A DNA stretch of 64,000 nucleotides from Nitrospiraceae bacterium (GTDB lineage: Bacteria > Nitrospirota > Nitrospiria > Nitrospirales > UBA2166). Of the stretch, positions 45,040 through 54,101 are shown piece after piece. The stretch's first letter is position 1; the number at the start of each line of letters is the position of its first letter. A program made the translations under genes and the position numbers. The notes under the pieces are model-generated. The model was given only the letters and a program-made list of their open reading frames with translations, was not told the DNA's origin and searched no databases. The stretch is from contig PBSN01000004.1 in NCBI GenBank assembly GCA_002726235.1, positions 76,570 through 140,569 of the forward strand, in the 5' to 3' direction.

Positions 45040-45501
45040 CTAGTCGCTGGGAGGTTCGAAGTGCCCAGAGGGGCGTGACTGCCACGGAATTGTTGATCGC
45101 CGTGCCTGTTTGACTAAGCTTCGGAGGTTAGCTTCGGCAGCGCGGAGAAGGTTGGGATCACCTTCCTGTAGCAGGGTGGTGAGCAGGAGGTACAGTTCTC
45201 GATCTTGCTGCGCGCCGCATAACATGCGTTCGGTAATTTGATCTGGTGAATCGATCTCATCCAACGGCTCATTATCAGAGTCAGTGAGCAGGGCTTTAAC
45301 CGAACTTGGATGGTGAAATAGCCATGATATTGGCACGCCGATCGCGTTTGCCAATGCGACAATCATGGACGCGGGAGGATCTGTTTCCCCCGACTCGATC
45401 AATTCAAGCTGTTTTGTTGCGATTCTGGCTTTGGTTGCAATGGTTTCCACGGATTGACGTCGTTCGCGTCGCCATGCGTGAATGGTCAGTAGAACAGGCA
45501 T
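45040..45501 (-). CDS. XRE-family helix-turn-helix regulator
   Basis: 153 residues. The N-terminal 55 residues form a Cro/CI-type HTH (RRERRQSVETIATKARIATKQLELIESGETDPPASMIVALANAIGVPISWLF). The rest is an acidic helical part with no recognised sensor domain. It is 53 nt downstream of msrA on the same strand order, and starts 59 nt from the divergent ankyrin gene, so either could be its target. Target unknown. Confidence 0.8.
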   Translation of the reverse strand: MPVLLTIHAWRRERRQSVETIATKARIATKQLELIESGETDPPASMIVALANAIGVPISWLFHHPSSVKALLTDSDNEPLDEIDSPDQITERMLCGAQQDRELYLLLTTLLQEGDPNLLRAAEANLRSLVKQARRSTIPWQSRPSGHFEPPSD

Positions 45502-45559
45502 CCGGAAATGCTACCAAACGTCGAAAACGCTGTCTATGTGAGATGCGCTTGACCTTGGC

Positions 45560-46261
45560 ATGCCAATGTCTTACTTTTTCCAGATGGAAAAACCTGGATG
45601 GGGAGCGCTTGCTGTCATTGTAGCTGGGCTAGTTGTGCTTGCAGTCTTTCTGATCTTCCCGAATCAAGATTTGAAGGATTCAGCAGGACTTGACGAGAGA
45701 GGGTCTGGAACCCCAACGCTTGTGGATGAGCAGGTTGCCGATATGGCAAGAGATACGATGAACGTTGTGGATGGGGCCGAAAGTATGGCAGAGATCGTGA
45801 GAGGATCTGCTGAATCAATGGTAGAGACAGAATATGATCGTGCAGGTGCTTTGGGTGCGAGTGATAATAACGTCAATTCGCGTGCGGAGTCCTCGGATAA
45901 CAATCTTGGGGGGTATCTCAGCTCGCTGGCGTCGAACGCGCCTCGTTCAATATTTGAATTGATCAACTCAGGCGATTTCGCCATGGTACAAAATATGCTT
46001 GATAGCGGGGAAGATGTACATCAGAGAGATCAGGAGAAGAATGCGGTGATGCACCATGCGGCGGCCATCCAAGGATCTGTGGAGATTGGCGCATTTCTTA
46101 TTCGTTACGGGGCTGATGTGAATGCTGTCAATGGTGATGGTAGTACCCCATTGGATGTCGCGCGTTCGGCCAACAACCCGGAATTTGAGCAATTGTTGTT
46201 AGCGTATGGGGCGCGGTCAGGCAACGTATCCGATGTGCGTCCGGTTTCTGCGCCGGAATAA
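45560..46261 (+). CDS. Membrane-anchored ankyrin-repeat protein
   Basis: 233 residues (224 if translation begins at the ATG at 45587). One membrane helix near the N-terminus (WGALAVIVAGLVVLAVFLIF), a low-complexity acidic linker (about 35-130), then two to three ankyrin units (SIFELINSGDFAMVQNMLDSGED, MHHAAAIQGSVEIGAFLIRYGADVNAVNGDGSTPLDVA, EFEQLLLAYGA). Probably anchored with the repeats on the periplasmic side. Neither ATG has a strong ribosome site. Partner unknown. Confidence 0.78.
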   Translation: MPMSYFFQMEKPGWGALAVIVAGLVVLAVFLIFPNQDLKDSAGLDERGSGTPTLVDEQVADMARDTMNVVDGAESMAEIVRGSAESMVETEYDRAGALGASDNNVNSRAESSDNNLGGYLSSLASNAPRSIFELINSGDFAMVQNMLDSGEDVHQRDQEKNAVMHHAAAIQGSVEIGAFLIRYGADVNAVNGDGSTPLDVARSANNPEFEQLLLAYGARSGNVSDVRPVSAPE

Positions 46262-46283
46262 TCTTTCCTGCCGTATCAGAGAT

Positions 46284-47783
46284 TCACGTCTTTAGCCTCA
46301 GTCCTCGCGGCACGACCACTCGTTCCAGCAACTCAAAGAACCATTGGACGGCTATTGCCAGTGTTGCAGCGGGTATTGCTCCTTGTAAAATCAAACTCAT
46401 GTCGTCGAGTCGAATTCCGGTCAGGATAGATTCGCCGTACCCACCAGCCGCGATAAACGCACCAAGGGTTGCAAAGCCGACGTTGATTACTGCGGATGTC
46501 TTAATTCCAGCGAGGATAGAGCGGCTTGCCAGAGGCATCTCGATTTTTCGAAGTCGCATGAGTGGAGGGATACCGAGAGCCGCAGCCGACTCACGTAGAG
46601 GTTGTGGGATGTCGTGGAGTCCGGTGTAGGTGTTACGAACGATGGGAAGGAGACTGTACAGGAAAAGTGCTGCGATGGCCGCTGGGACGCCTATTCCAAG
46701 TAACGGAATCATGAAAACTAGCAGTGCAAGGGCAGGGATCGTTTGAATAATACCGACAATCCCAAGGATGACATGGCCAAGTCGCGGGAGGTGTGCCGCA
46801 ATGATTCCAAGTGGGAGAGCGATGAGAATTGCCGCTGAGAGCGAAATTGCGACAAGCGCGATATGTTCTCTGGTTGTTCGAAGGACGCGATCGGCTATGG
46901 ATTCCTCGTTATATTTTACGTGCATGCCCAGCTTCTTCTCGATAAAATCAGCCGCTGTGCGAGTTTCGGTTTCCCTCTCGATCTTTACCCGAACATTCAT
47001 GGCCCGCATCGATGTTTCCGAAATGGTTCCCTCCAACGCTTTCAACGCTGTGGTGACTCTTGGAGCGCGGTGTTCCAGATCCTTACGATAGAGCAGGACG
47101 GCGTGATATTCCGGGAAGTGTGACAGATCGTCTTCCAGAACTCGGAGTTTATAATATTGAATTTCGGCATCGGTCATATAGAGATCAATCGCGTCGATAC
47201 TTCCGCTTTCTAAACCGCGATATGCGAGGTCGTGCTCCAATCCATTGACGCGCTGCTGTGGTAGCGCATAGGTATTGCGGAGGCTTGGCCATCCGTCGCC
47301 ACGGTCCATGAACTCGTTGCTGAAGCCAAATCGTAGATCGGGGTGCGAACGCAGGTCGGAAATCGTATGGATTCCTAGAGCGGCGGCATGCGTTTCCATC
47401 ATGCCGATCGCGTACGTATTGTTGAACCCCAGGGGCCTAGTCATGCGGACTCCGTGTGCTGCAAGGGCGATTTGAATACTCGCTAGATCTCCCAACTGTT
47501 GCTCGGATAAAATTTCCTGCGTAATCGTTCCGGTATATTCAGGATAGATGCTGATGTCACCATTCTGCAGCGCATTCCATAGGACGCGTGTGCCCCCCAT
47601 GGCTCGTCGATGAGTGACAATTCCATCTGCGCTTCGTGCAAGGTGTGACGCAATCTCTCCTAGCACGACCGATTCTGTAAACGATTTTGATCCCACGGCC
47701 ACGTTCTGTGTGCCGCTAAAAACAGGTGAATTGAGCAATGAGATGATCAGACATAAGAGTGCGGTAAGGGAGGGCTTCATCAC
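46284..47783 (-). CDS. Betaine/choline-type ABC transporter: substrate-binding protein fused to permease
   Basis: 499 residues. Signal peptide 1-23, then an OpuAC/OsmF-type binding domain (VGSKSFTESVVLGEI, YPEYTGTITQEIL, FSNEFMDRGDGWPSL; about 25-285), then a five-to-six-helix permease (about 305-495) with the coupling motif ESAAALGIPPLMRLRKIEMPLA. Binding domain first and permease second, so one chain with periplasmic and membrane parts. Solutes of this family are betaine, choline, carnitine or proline betaine; which one is unknown. Overlaps the ATPase gene by 4 nt. Confidence 0.88.
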   Translation of the reverse strand: MMKPSLTALLCLIISLLNSPVFSGTQNVAVGSKSFTESVVLGEIASHLARSADGIVTHRRAMGGTRVLWNALQNGDISIYPEYTGTITQEILSEQQLGDLASIQIALAAHGVRMTRPLGFNNTYAIGMMETHAAALGIHTISDLRSHPDLRFGFSNEFMDRGDGWPSLRNTYALPQQRVNGLEHDLAYRGLESGSIDAIDLYMTDAEIQYYKLRVLEDDLSHFPEYHAVLLYRKDLEHRAPRVTTALKALEGTISETSMRAMNVRVKIERETETRTAADFIEKKLGMHVKYNEESIADRVLRTTREHIALVAISLSAAILIALPLGIIAAHLPRLGHVILGIVGIIQTIPALALLVFMIPLLGIGVPAAIAALFLYSLLPIVRNTYTGLHDIPQPLRESAAALGIPPLMRLRKIEMPLASRSILAGIKTSAVINVGFATLGAFIAAGGYGESILTGIRLDDMSLILQGAIPAATLAIAVQWFFELLERVVVPRGLRLKT

Positions 47784-48532
47784 AGCGTGTCTCTTCCGAG
47801 TGCGTCAAGTGGACTACGTTGTGCGTTCACAAAACGCGTCACAAACGAATCGGCGGGTGTCGTGACAAGTTCCGTCAAGGTTCCCTTCTGAATGACGCTA
47901 CCGTCGCGTAAGAGCAGAATTGGGTTTCCGAAAAACGCGGCTTCGCTCATATCATGGGTGACCAATACAACAGTTTTTTTCAAGGTCTCAAAGATCGATT
48001 TGAGTTCTGTCTGAAGATCGGAACGAACCATCGGATCGAGCGCGCCAAGAGGCTCGTCGAGCAAGAGGACGTGTGGATCTAGCATCAGCGCGCGCATCAG
48101 ACTCACGCGTTGCCGCTGTCCTCCTGAAAGTTGGACTGGATAGCGTGTGAGTCCATCGACGGGAAAATGGGTCAATTCGACTAGTTCTGAAAGGCGGGAG
48201 GCAATACGGGAGCCGTCCCAGCTGAGATGGCGAGCCATCAGTTCGACATTCTCTTGGGCAGTGAGATGCGGAAACAACCCTCCGTCTTGAATGACATAGC
48301 CCATTCGCTGACGAAGGATTAGCGCGTTATCAGGGGTAAGCTGCGCGGCATCGAAAAAAACCGCGCCGGCATCGGGTTGGATGAGGCCAATCATCAGCCT
48401 GAGCAGTGTGGATTTCCCACATCCGCTTGGCCCAATGAGGACTGTGGTACGGCCAGTTGGAATTTCAAGGTCACACGGATGGATCGCTATCGTTTGACCG
48501 AATCTTTTCGACACTCTGCACAATTCGAACAT
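47780..48532 (-). CDS. Betaine/choline-type ABC transporter ATP-binding protein
   Basis: 250 residues. Walker A GPSGCGKSTLL, signature LSGGQRQR, Walker B LLLDEPLGALD, H-loop VTHDMSEA. Upstream of and overlapping the permease/binding fusion (ATGA). It lacks the two CBS repeats that sense ionic strength in OpuA, so gating would differ. Together the two genes make a complete osmolyte importer. Confidence 0.9.
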   Translation of the reverse strand: MFELCRVSKRFGQTIAIHPCDLEIPTGRTTVLIGPSGCGKSTLLRLMIGLIQPDAGAVFFDAAQLTPDNALILRQRMGYVIQDGGLFPHLTAQENVELMARHLSWDGSRIASRLSELVELTHFPVDGLTRYPVQLSGGQRQRVSLMRALMLDPHVLLLDEPLGALDPMVRSDLQTELKSIFETLKKTVVLVTHDMSEAAFFGNPILLLRDGSVIQKGTLTELVTTPADSFVTRFVNAQRSPLDALGRDTL

Positions 48533-48535
48533 AGC

Positions 48536-50350
48536 TTACTGGGTCCCTTGCAGTTTCGCTTCAAGCTCTGCCCATCTGGCATAGAGATGGTGGACCTTTT
48601 CTTCGGCTTCATGAAGGTTGGAATATGCTTGTTGGAGTTCTGTATGTTGAGACGCGATGGCGGGGTCTTCAGTTTTCTTCTTCCACTGTTCAAGTTCAGT
48701 TTCGACCGCAAGAATCTGGACTTCCATGCCGTCATATTCTTTTTGTTCTTTGTAGGTTAGCTTTTTCGGTGAGGGTTTTTTGCGAGAGGTGCTCTCGTCA
48801 CGTGGCACCTTTGTTTTTCGACTCTTTTCTTGGGCTTGGTCCGCGAGCCAGTCTTCCCACTGCTCATATTCTGCAAAGTAACCATGCTCTCCTTTTCCGT
48901 CCAGCCCAATGAAGGTTGTACAAACCCGCATGAGGACATACCGATCGTGGGTGACCAAAACCATGGCTCCAGGGAAATCCTGCATGCTCTCTTCGAGAAC
49001 TTCAAGAGTTGGGATGTCGAGGTCATTGGTCGGTTCGTCCAGGAGCAGAACATCTGCTGGCTTCAGCATGAGTCTGGCAATGATCGCACGTGCTTGTTCC
49101 CCGCCTGACAGGAGACCTGTTCGAATATCTAGCTGTTCGGGGCGAAATTGAAATCGCTTGGCCCATGACACGATGTGCATTGCGCGTTCCCGATAGGTCA
49201 CATAGTCACCTGAGTCGATGAGGGTTTGTCGTAATGTCAGTGTGGGATCGAGTTGCTCTCGATCCTGATCGAAATAGACGACTTGAAGCTTATCTGCATG
49301 GGTGATGGTTCCCACGTTCGGCGTGACCGTTTTCGCAAGGAGTTTGAGCAGTGTCGATTTTCCAGAGCCGTTGTGTCCTAGAAGTCCCAATCTCATGCCA
49401 GGAGAGAGAACCACATCGATGTTCTTGATCAAGGGCGTGTGTCCAAATGTTTTTCCAAGGTGTTCACCCACGATAAGGCGTTTCGTCTTACGCCCGGAAC
49501 CAACAAAGTCAATTCCTGCATCTTCTTGGCGTAAACGTGTCGTTGTATCGGCCAGCTCAGCTTGGAGGGCGTGGGCGGAATCGATACGTGACTTTGCGTG
49601 TGTAGTACGGGCCTTTGGTCCACGCCTCAACCACTCAATTTCACGGTGGACTTTTCCAGATAAGGCTTGGGCTTGCTGGGTTTGAGCATGTTGATATTCC
49701 TCTCGTTGGAGTAAGAAGTCGGAATAGGTTCCTGTTGAGAGAAAGATGCCGTTGGGATATCGGCTGTTGAGTTCTGCAACCTTATTTGTCGCATGTTCCA
49801 GAAACCAGCGATCGTGGCTCACCATTAACCAGGCGAATGGAGTTTGAGACATGAGTTGAGCCAACCACAGCATGCCCTCAAGGTCGAGATGATTGGTGGG
49901 TTCATCCAACAGCATAATGTCAGGGTTCTGAACGAGTCCACATGCGATCGCCAGTCGCTTATGCCAGCCGCCTGAGAGTGGTCCTATCGATTGTTCGCCG
50001 TTTTGAAAACCAGTTCTTCCCAATGTTTCGCGTACTTGCGGAACCAAGTTCTCTGCCTCGCGACCAGCTTTTCGCGCGGCACGTTCGACTGTCTCAGACA
50101 CGGTGGCATTGGGATCAAAGGAGGATTGTTGAGCAATGTAGGCAATGCGGATGTGATTGCGGCGGGTGACGATCCCGCCATCGGCCACCTCGTGTCCTGC
50201 CATGATCTTTACTAGAGTAGATTTTCCGGATCCGTTGGGGCCGATAATCCCGACTCGATCTTGGACACTTACGCCAATGGTCAAGTCACTGAAAAGGCGT
50301 TTTGATCCAAACGACTTTGAGATATTCTGGCAATGGATCAACGCGGACAT
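48536..50350 (-). CDS. ABC-F ATPase (Uup-like)
   Basis: 604 residues with two ATPase domains: GPNGSGKSTLVKI / LSGGWHKRLAIACGL / LLLDEPTNHLDLEG and GHNGSGKSTLLKL / LSGGEQARAIIARL / LLLDEPTNDLD, no membrane part. The linker between them and the last ~90 residues (charged, coiled-coil-like, EVQILAVETELEQWKKK) match Uup. Ribosome-associated ABC-F proteins assist stalled or assembling ribosomes. Three nt upstream of the betaine ATPase start, but functionally separate. Confidence 0.88.
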   Translation of the reverse strand: MSALIHCQNISKSFGSKRLFSDLTIGVSVQDRVGIIGPNGSGKSTLVKIMAGHEVADGGIVTRRNHIRIAYIAQQSSFDPNATVSETVERAARKAGREAENLVPQVRETLGRTGFQNGEQSIGPLSGGWHKRLAIACGLVQNPDIMLLDEPTNHLDLEGMLWLAQLMSQTPFAWLMVSHDRWFLEHATNKVAELNSRYPNGIFLSTGTYSDFLLQREEYQHAQTQQAQALSGKVHREIEWLRRGPKARTTHAKSRIDSAHALQAELADTTTRLRQEDAGIDFVGSGRKTKRLIVGEHLGKTFGHTPLIKNIDVVLSPGMRLGLLGHNGSGKSTLLKLLAKTVTPNVGTITHADKLQVVYFDQDREQLDPTLTLRQTLIDSGDYVTYRERAMHIVSWAKRFQFRPEQLDIRTGLLSGGEQARAIIARLMLKPADVLLLDEPTNDLDIPTLEVLEESMQDFPGAMVLVTHDRYVLMRVCTTFIGLDGKGEHGYFAEYEQWEDWLADQAQEKSRKTKVPRDESTSRKKPSPKKLTYKEQKEYDGMEVQILAVETELEQWKKKTEDPAIASQHTELQQAYSNLHEAEEKVHHLYARWAELEAKLQGTQ

Positions 50351-50406
50351 GAAATTGGTGTGTTCCCGTGAAAAGATGAATTTGACAGGAAATTATTCTC
50401 TACGGC

Positions 50407-50433
50407 TTGGCATGAGATTTCAAACATTATAAT
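50407..50433 (+). promoter_or_regulatory. Promoter of the cyclophilin gene
   Basis: TTGGCA (50407-50412) and perfect TATAAT (50428-50433) with a 15-nt spacer, about 37 nt of leader before the ATG at 50477. The nearby TTGACA at 50382 is too far from the -10 to be its partner. Confidence 0.45.
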
Positions 50434-50476
50434 ATCTGCCACGGCAATTCTCTCTTTTTAGAAAGGAGCATAACGT

Positions 50477-51121
50477 ATGGCCCCTGATCGTACACTATCT
50501 CGTTCAACTCGTATTCCTCTGGAGGTAATAATGTTCATTAGTCTTATTGCATTGGCTGTCGGCGGCGTTCCGCCCGAAGCTGAGGCACGGTCTCAGCTTG
50601 ATGCCAAGATTACACACAAAGTGTTTTTCGATGTTCTTATTGACGGGAAGGATGCTGGACGCATTGTGATGGGTCTCTTCGGGGAGACCGTGCCAAAGAC
50701 CACTGAAAACTTTCGTGCCTTGTCTACCGGAGAAAAAGGGTTTGGCTACAAAGGTTCAACTTTTCACCGGATTATTCCGAATTTCATGCTTCAGGGCGGT
50801 GATTTCACGCGTGGAGATGGGCGTGGGGGGAAGTCGATTTACGGTGCCAGGTTTGATGACGAAAACTTTGAGCTGAAACATGTAGGGCCTGGTCTTCTTT
50901 CGATGGCCAACGCAGGGCCAAATACCAACGGCTCTCAGTTTTTCATCACCACCGTTCCGACACCCCACCTGGACGGTCGGCATGTGGTATTTGGTGAAGT
51001 CATTGAGGGAATGGACGTTGTGCGTAAAATTGAGGAGAAGGGGACCAGAGCGGGGACACCAAGCGTGCGGGTTACCATCTTAAACTCGGGGGAACTTACA
51101 GAGAATCCTGCCGAGGATTAA
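50477..51121 (+). CDS. Exported cyclophilin-type peptidyl-prolyl isomerase, eukaryote-like
   Basis: 214 residues. Leader with basic start (RTLSRSTR) and a hydrophobic stretch, cut near EAEARS; then a cyclophilin domain: [43 protein letters not shown] and a [14 protein letters not shown] segment. The [16 protein letters not shown] loop is of eukaryotic type (like cyclophilin A/B). The Trp that contacts cyclosporin A (W121 in human) is His. AAAGGAG precedes the ATG used; a second ATG at 50531 has an even better GGAGG, giving a shorter leader. Either way exported. Would fold proline peptide bonds outside the cytosol. Confidence 0.9.
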   Translation: MAPDRTLSRSTRIPLEVIMFISLIALAVGGVPPEAEARSQLDAKITHKVFFDVLIDGKDAGRIVMGLFGETVPKTTENFRALSTGEKGFGYKGSTFHRIIPNFMLQGGDFTRGDGRGGKSIYGARFDDENFELKHVGPGLLSMANAGPNTNGSQFFITTVPTPHLDGRHVVFGEVIEGMDVVRKIEEKGTRAGTPSVRVTILNSGELTENPAED

Positions 51122-51438
51122 GATCCTTGATCGAGAGGAAAAAATGCAAATACTGGTGTGTCTGCGATGGGCAAGCATAGGAGGGGTGCTACGGGCTTTC
51201 CTGATGATTTGGACTTGGAATAATGATGTGCAGGCTAGAGCGGAAGGGTATTCCGCTATGGCGATTATGTTCACTCCACAATATCATCACCTTACTCTGC
51301 GAGTGTGGTAGCTGGACCATGGAAGCTTCTGAAGCGTTGACAGCGTCTTGCCTCGTTTTATATAGTGCCGTGGTTTTTCAGAGTGCCGGTTGCTTTACGT
51401 TCCGATTGTAAGCTCTCATGAAGGGTCGCGTGTAAATT
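51122..51438. other. Gap cyclophilin-sdhA
   Basis: 317 bases. It holds the sdhA promoter near its right end (51337-51366). The remaining sequence shows no open frame of note and no clear terminator for the cyclophilin gene. Confidence 0.4.
51337..51366 (+). promoter_or_regulatory. Promoter of sdhA-sdhB-sdhE
   Basis: TTGACA (51337-51342) and TATAGT (51361-51366), 18-nt spacer, about 65 nt of leader before sdhA. Strong match to the housekeeping consensus. Confidence 0.65.
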
Positions 51439-53142
51439 ATGCAGCATGATGTTCTCATTATTGGAGCTGGGTTGGCGGGCATGCGTGCCGCTTATGAGGC
51501 AAACGCTCAAGGTGCCAATGTTGCCTTGATTACCAAGGTTTACCCTGTCCGAAGCCACTCAAATGCCGCGCAGGGTGGGATTAATGCCGCACTCACGGAT
51601 CGTGGAGATGCGTGGGAAGACCATGCGTTCGAGACGGTTAAAGGTAGCGATTATCTGGGAGATCAGGATTCGATCACGATTCTCTCGCAGGATGCCGGCC
51701 CGGAGATTATTGCGCTCGAAAATATGGGGGTGATTTTTAGCCGAAATGAGGATGGCCGTCTTGGGACACGGCGTTTTGGAGGGCAGAAAAAGGCCAGAAC
51801 GTTTTTTGTTTCAGACTTTACCGGACAGGCAATTCTTCACGTGTTGTTTGAGCAAATCCTGAAAACCAATATTCCCACGTATAACGAATGGTTTGTTACG
51901 TCCCTAGTTGTCAAGGACGGCCAGTGTTATGGCGTTGTCGCTATGGAAATGGAAACCGGCAACGTGCAATTTATTCAGGCGAAGTCGGTGATTATTGCCG
52001 CAGGTGGACTTGGACGTGTGTATGAGCCATCGACCAATGCACTGATCTGTACTGGAGATGGGATGGGGCTTGCGTATCAAGCGGGCGCACCTTTGATGGA
52101 TATGGAAATGGTGCAATACCATCCCACGACCTTGAAAGCCAACGGGTTGTTAATCAGTGAAGCGGTTCGAGGTGAGGGTGGACATCTTTATAATTCCAAA
52201 GGGGAGCGGTTTATGGAGAAATACGCGCCTAACATGCTGGAATTGGCATCTCGAGATGTGGTGTCCCGATCTGAACAAACGGAGATTAACGAAGGTCGCG
52301 GCATCAACGGTTGCGTTTATCTGGACTGTCGGCATCTCGGCGAGAAATTTATTAAAGAACGCCTTAGTCAGGTATGGGAAGAAGCTCATACCTTTTCTAA
52401 TGTCGATATGACCAAAGAACCTCTCCCCATTCGACCCGGAATGCACTATCAAATGGGTGGAGTGAAGACGGATAATGATGGCAGATGTTGGGACATTAGC
52501 GGTGCCGGCTGGGGAGGCATCAAAGGGCTCTTTGCTGCTGGCGAGGCTGCCTGTGTGAGTGTTCATGGCGGAAATCGCCTGGGAGCGAATTCACTTTTGG
52601 ACACTGTGGTGTACGGGAAACGCTCAGGTCAGGCCGCGTCGGCATTTGCTAGGGAGACGTCGTTGCAAGACATTCCTTCGTCCATCATTTCCAAAGACGA
52701 AGACATGATCAAATCTTTATTGAGCCGCAAGGATAACAAGGATTCGGTAGCGGCTATTCGTCTTGAAATGGGAACGACGATGAACGATCATTTGGCGGTT
52801 TTTCGTGACCAAAAGGGAATGGAGACCGCTTTGGCAAAAATTCGATCCCTCCGTGAACGATGGAAAGAGGTGCCGATTCGTAGCAAGGGACGTATCTTCA
52901 ATACGACCTTGATTAACGCCATGGAACTTGGCTTCATGCTAGATTGCGCAGAAACCATTATCGTCGGTGCCCTCTTCCGAAAGGAAAGCAGGGGTGCGCA
53001 CGTTCGACTAGATTTTCGTGACCGAGATGATGAAAACTGGTTGAAGCATACCTTGATTTATAAGCAGCCTGGGGCGGCCCCGACAGTAGACACTCTCGCA
53101 GTTCGCATGACGCAATGGGAACCAAAACCTAGGGTGTATTGA
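51439..53142 (+). CDS. sdhA: Succinate dehydrogenase/fumarate reductase flavoprotein subunit
   Basis: 567 residues. FAD dinucleotide motif GAGLAGMRAA at the start; the flavin-linking His is in RSHSNAAQGG; substrate-site HPTT and the RGEGG and GGNRLGANSL motifs follow. It oxidises succinate (or reduces fumarate) and passes electrons to SdhB. First of three overlapping genes: sdhB starts on its last base. Confidence 0.96.
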   Translation: MQHDVLIIGAGLAGMRAAYEANAQGANVALITKVYPVRSHSNAAQGGINAALTDRGDAWEDHAFETVKGSDYLGDQDSITILSQDAGPEIIALENMGVIFSRNEDGRLGTRRFGGQKKARTFFVSDFTGQAILHVLFEQILKTNIPTYNEWFVTSLVVKDGQCYGVVAMEMETGNVQFIQAKSVIIAAGGLGRVYEPSTNALICTGDGMGLAYQAGAPLMDMEMVQYHPTTLKANGLLISEAVRGEGGHLYNSKGERFMEKYAPNMLELASRDVVSRSEQTEINEGRGINGCVYLDCRHLGEKFIKERLSQVWEEAHTFSNVDMTKEPLPIRPGMHYQMGGVKTDNDGRCWDISGAGWGGIKGLFAAGEAACVSVHGGNRLGANSLLDTVVYGKRSGQAASAFARETSLQDIPSSIISKDEDMIKSLLSRKDNKDSVAAIRLEMGTTMNDHLAVFRDQKGMETALAKIRSLRERWKEVPIRSKGRIFNTTLINAMELGFMLDCAETIIVGALFRKESRGAHVRLDFRDRDDENWLKHTLIYKQPGAAPTVDTLAVRMTQWEPKPRVY

Positions 53143-54101
53143 TGGAAAAAACACTTCGCATTAAGCGTTTTGATCCGGAAGCCGTGGTTCCCAAAGCCTA
53201 CCATCAGGAATTCAAGGTCGAGGTAGAGGAATCGAGTAGCGTGCTTGACGCACTCATCACCATCCGCGAGTCGATAGATGAATCCCTCGCAGTGCGTTGT
53301 TCCTGCCGCGGTGCCATCTGCGGATCATGTGGTTTGCGGGTCAATGGGCAGGCGACCCTCGCGTGCAAAACCAAGATCAATAGTTTCCGTGGGAATAACG
53401 GAATCATCACCGTCGAACCGATGGGTAACATGACCGTGGTCAAGGATCTTGTGACGCTGATGCGGCCGTTCTGGGAGAAGATTCGACAAATTACTCCTTG
53501 GTTACAGACGACAGGCGATCCTCCAAAAGCGGAGTATCTTGCTCCTCCTGAAGCGATGACGCATCTCAACGGGGTTATGGGATGCATCATGTGTGGGGTG
53601 TGTGTCTCGGATTGCACGGCGCTAGAGGTCGACCCGACATTTGTTGGACCCGCGGCTTTGGCTAAAGCTTACCGGTTTATTGCTGATCCTCGAGATGCCG
53701 CCACAAACCAGCGTTTGCGTGACCTCGATGAATCGACTGGCATGTGGGAATGTACCCGATGTATGGCTTGTGTTGAGGCCTGTCCCAAAGGTGTTGCGCC
53801 AATGGATCGAATTATGGCCTTGCGTTCGAAGGGAATGAATGCAGGTCTGACGGATACCTATGGTGCCCGTCACTCCATGGGGTTCATCGATGTGATTCGA
53901 CACAAGGGCATTCTCGACGAGTTTATGCTGACCGTGAAGACATTGGGGGTGTTCAACATCCCGAGATTCATGTCATTACTACCCGTTGCCATTCGATCAC
54001 TGCTTCATGGGAAACTCCCAAAACCTGGCCCGTTCCACAAGCCCATTCCTGGGATGCACAATGTACGACGCATTGTTGAGACCACGGAGAAAATGAAATG
54101 A
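53142..54101 (+). CDS. sdhB: Succinate dehydrogenase/fumarate reductase iron-sulfur subunit
   Basis: 319 residues. 2Fe-2S ligands in CSCRGAICGSCG plus a distal TLAC; second and third sets CIMCGVCVSDC and CTRCMACVEACPKG. The extra C-terminal part (about 240-319) is longer than in the classic enzyme, a feature shared with type E complexes. The ATG at 53142 shares its first base with the sdhA stop; the TTG three bases earlier is unlikely. Confidence 0.95.
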   Translation: MEKTLRIKRFDPEAVVPKAYHQEFKVEVEESSSVLDALITIRESIDESLAVRCSCRGAICGSCGLRVNGQATLACKTKINSFRGNNGIITVEPMGNMTVVKDLVTLMRPFWEKIRQITPWLQTTGDPPKAEYLAPPEAMTHLNGVMGCIMCGVCVSDCTALEVDPTFVGPAALAKAYRFIADPRDAATNQRLRDLDESTGMWECTRCMACVEACPKGVAPMDRIMALRSKGMNAGLTDTYGARHSMGFIDVIRHKGILDEFMLTVKTLGVFNIPRFMSLLPVAIRSLLHGKLPKPGPFHKPIPGMHNVRRIVETTEKMK

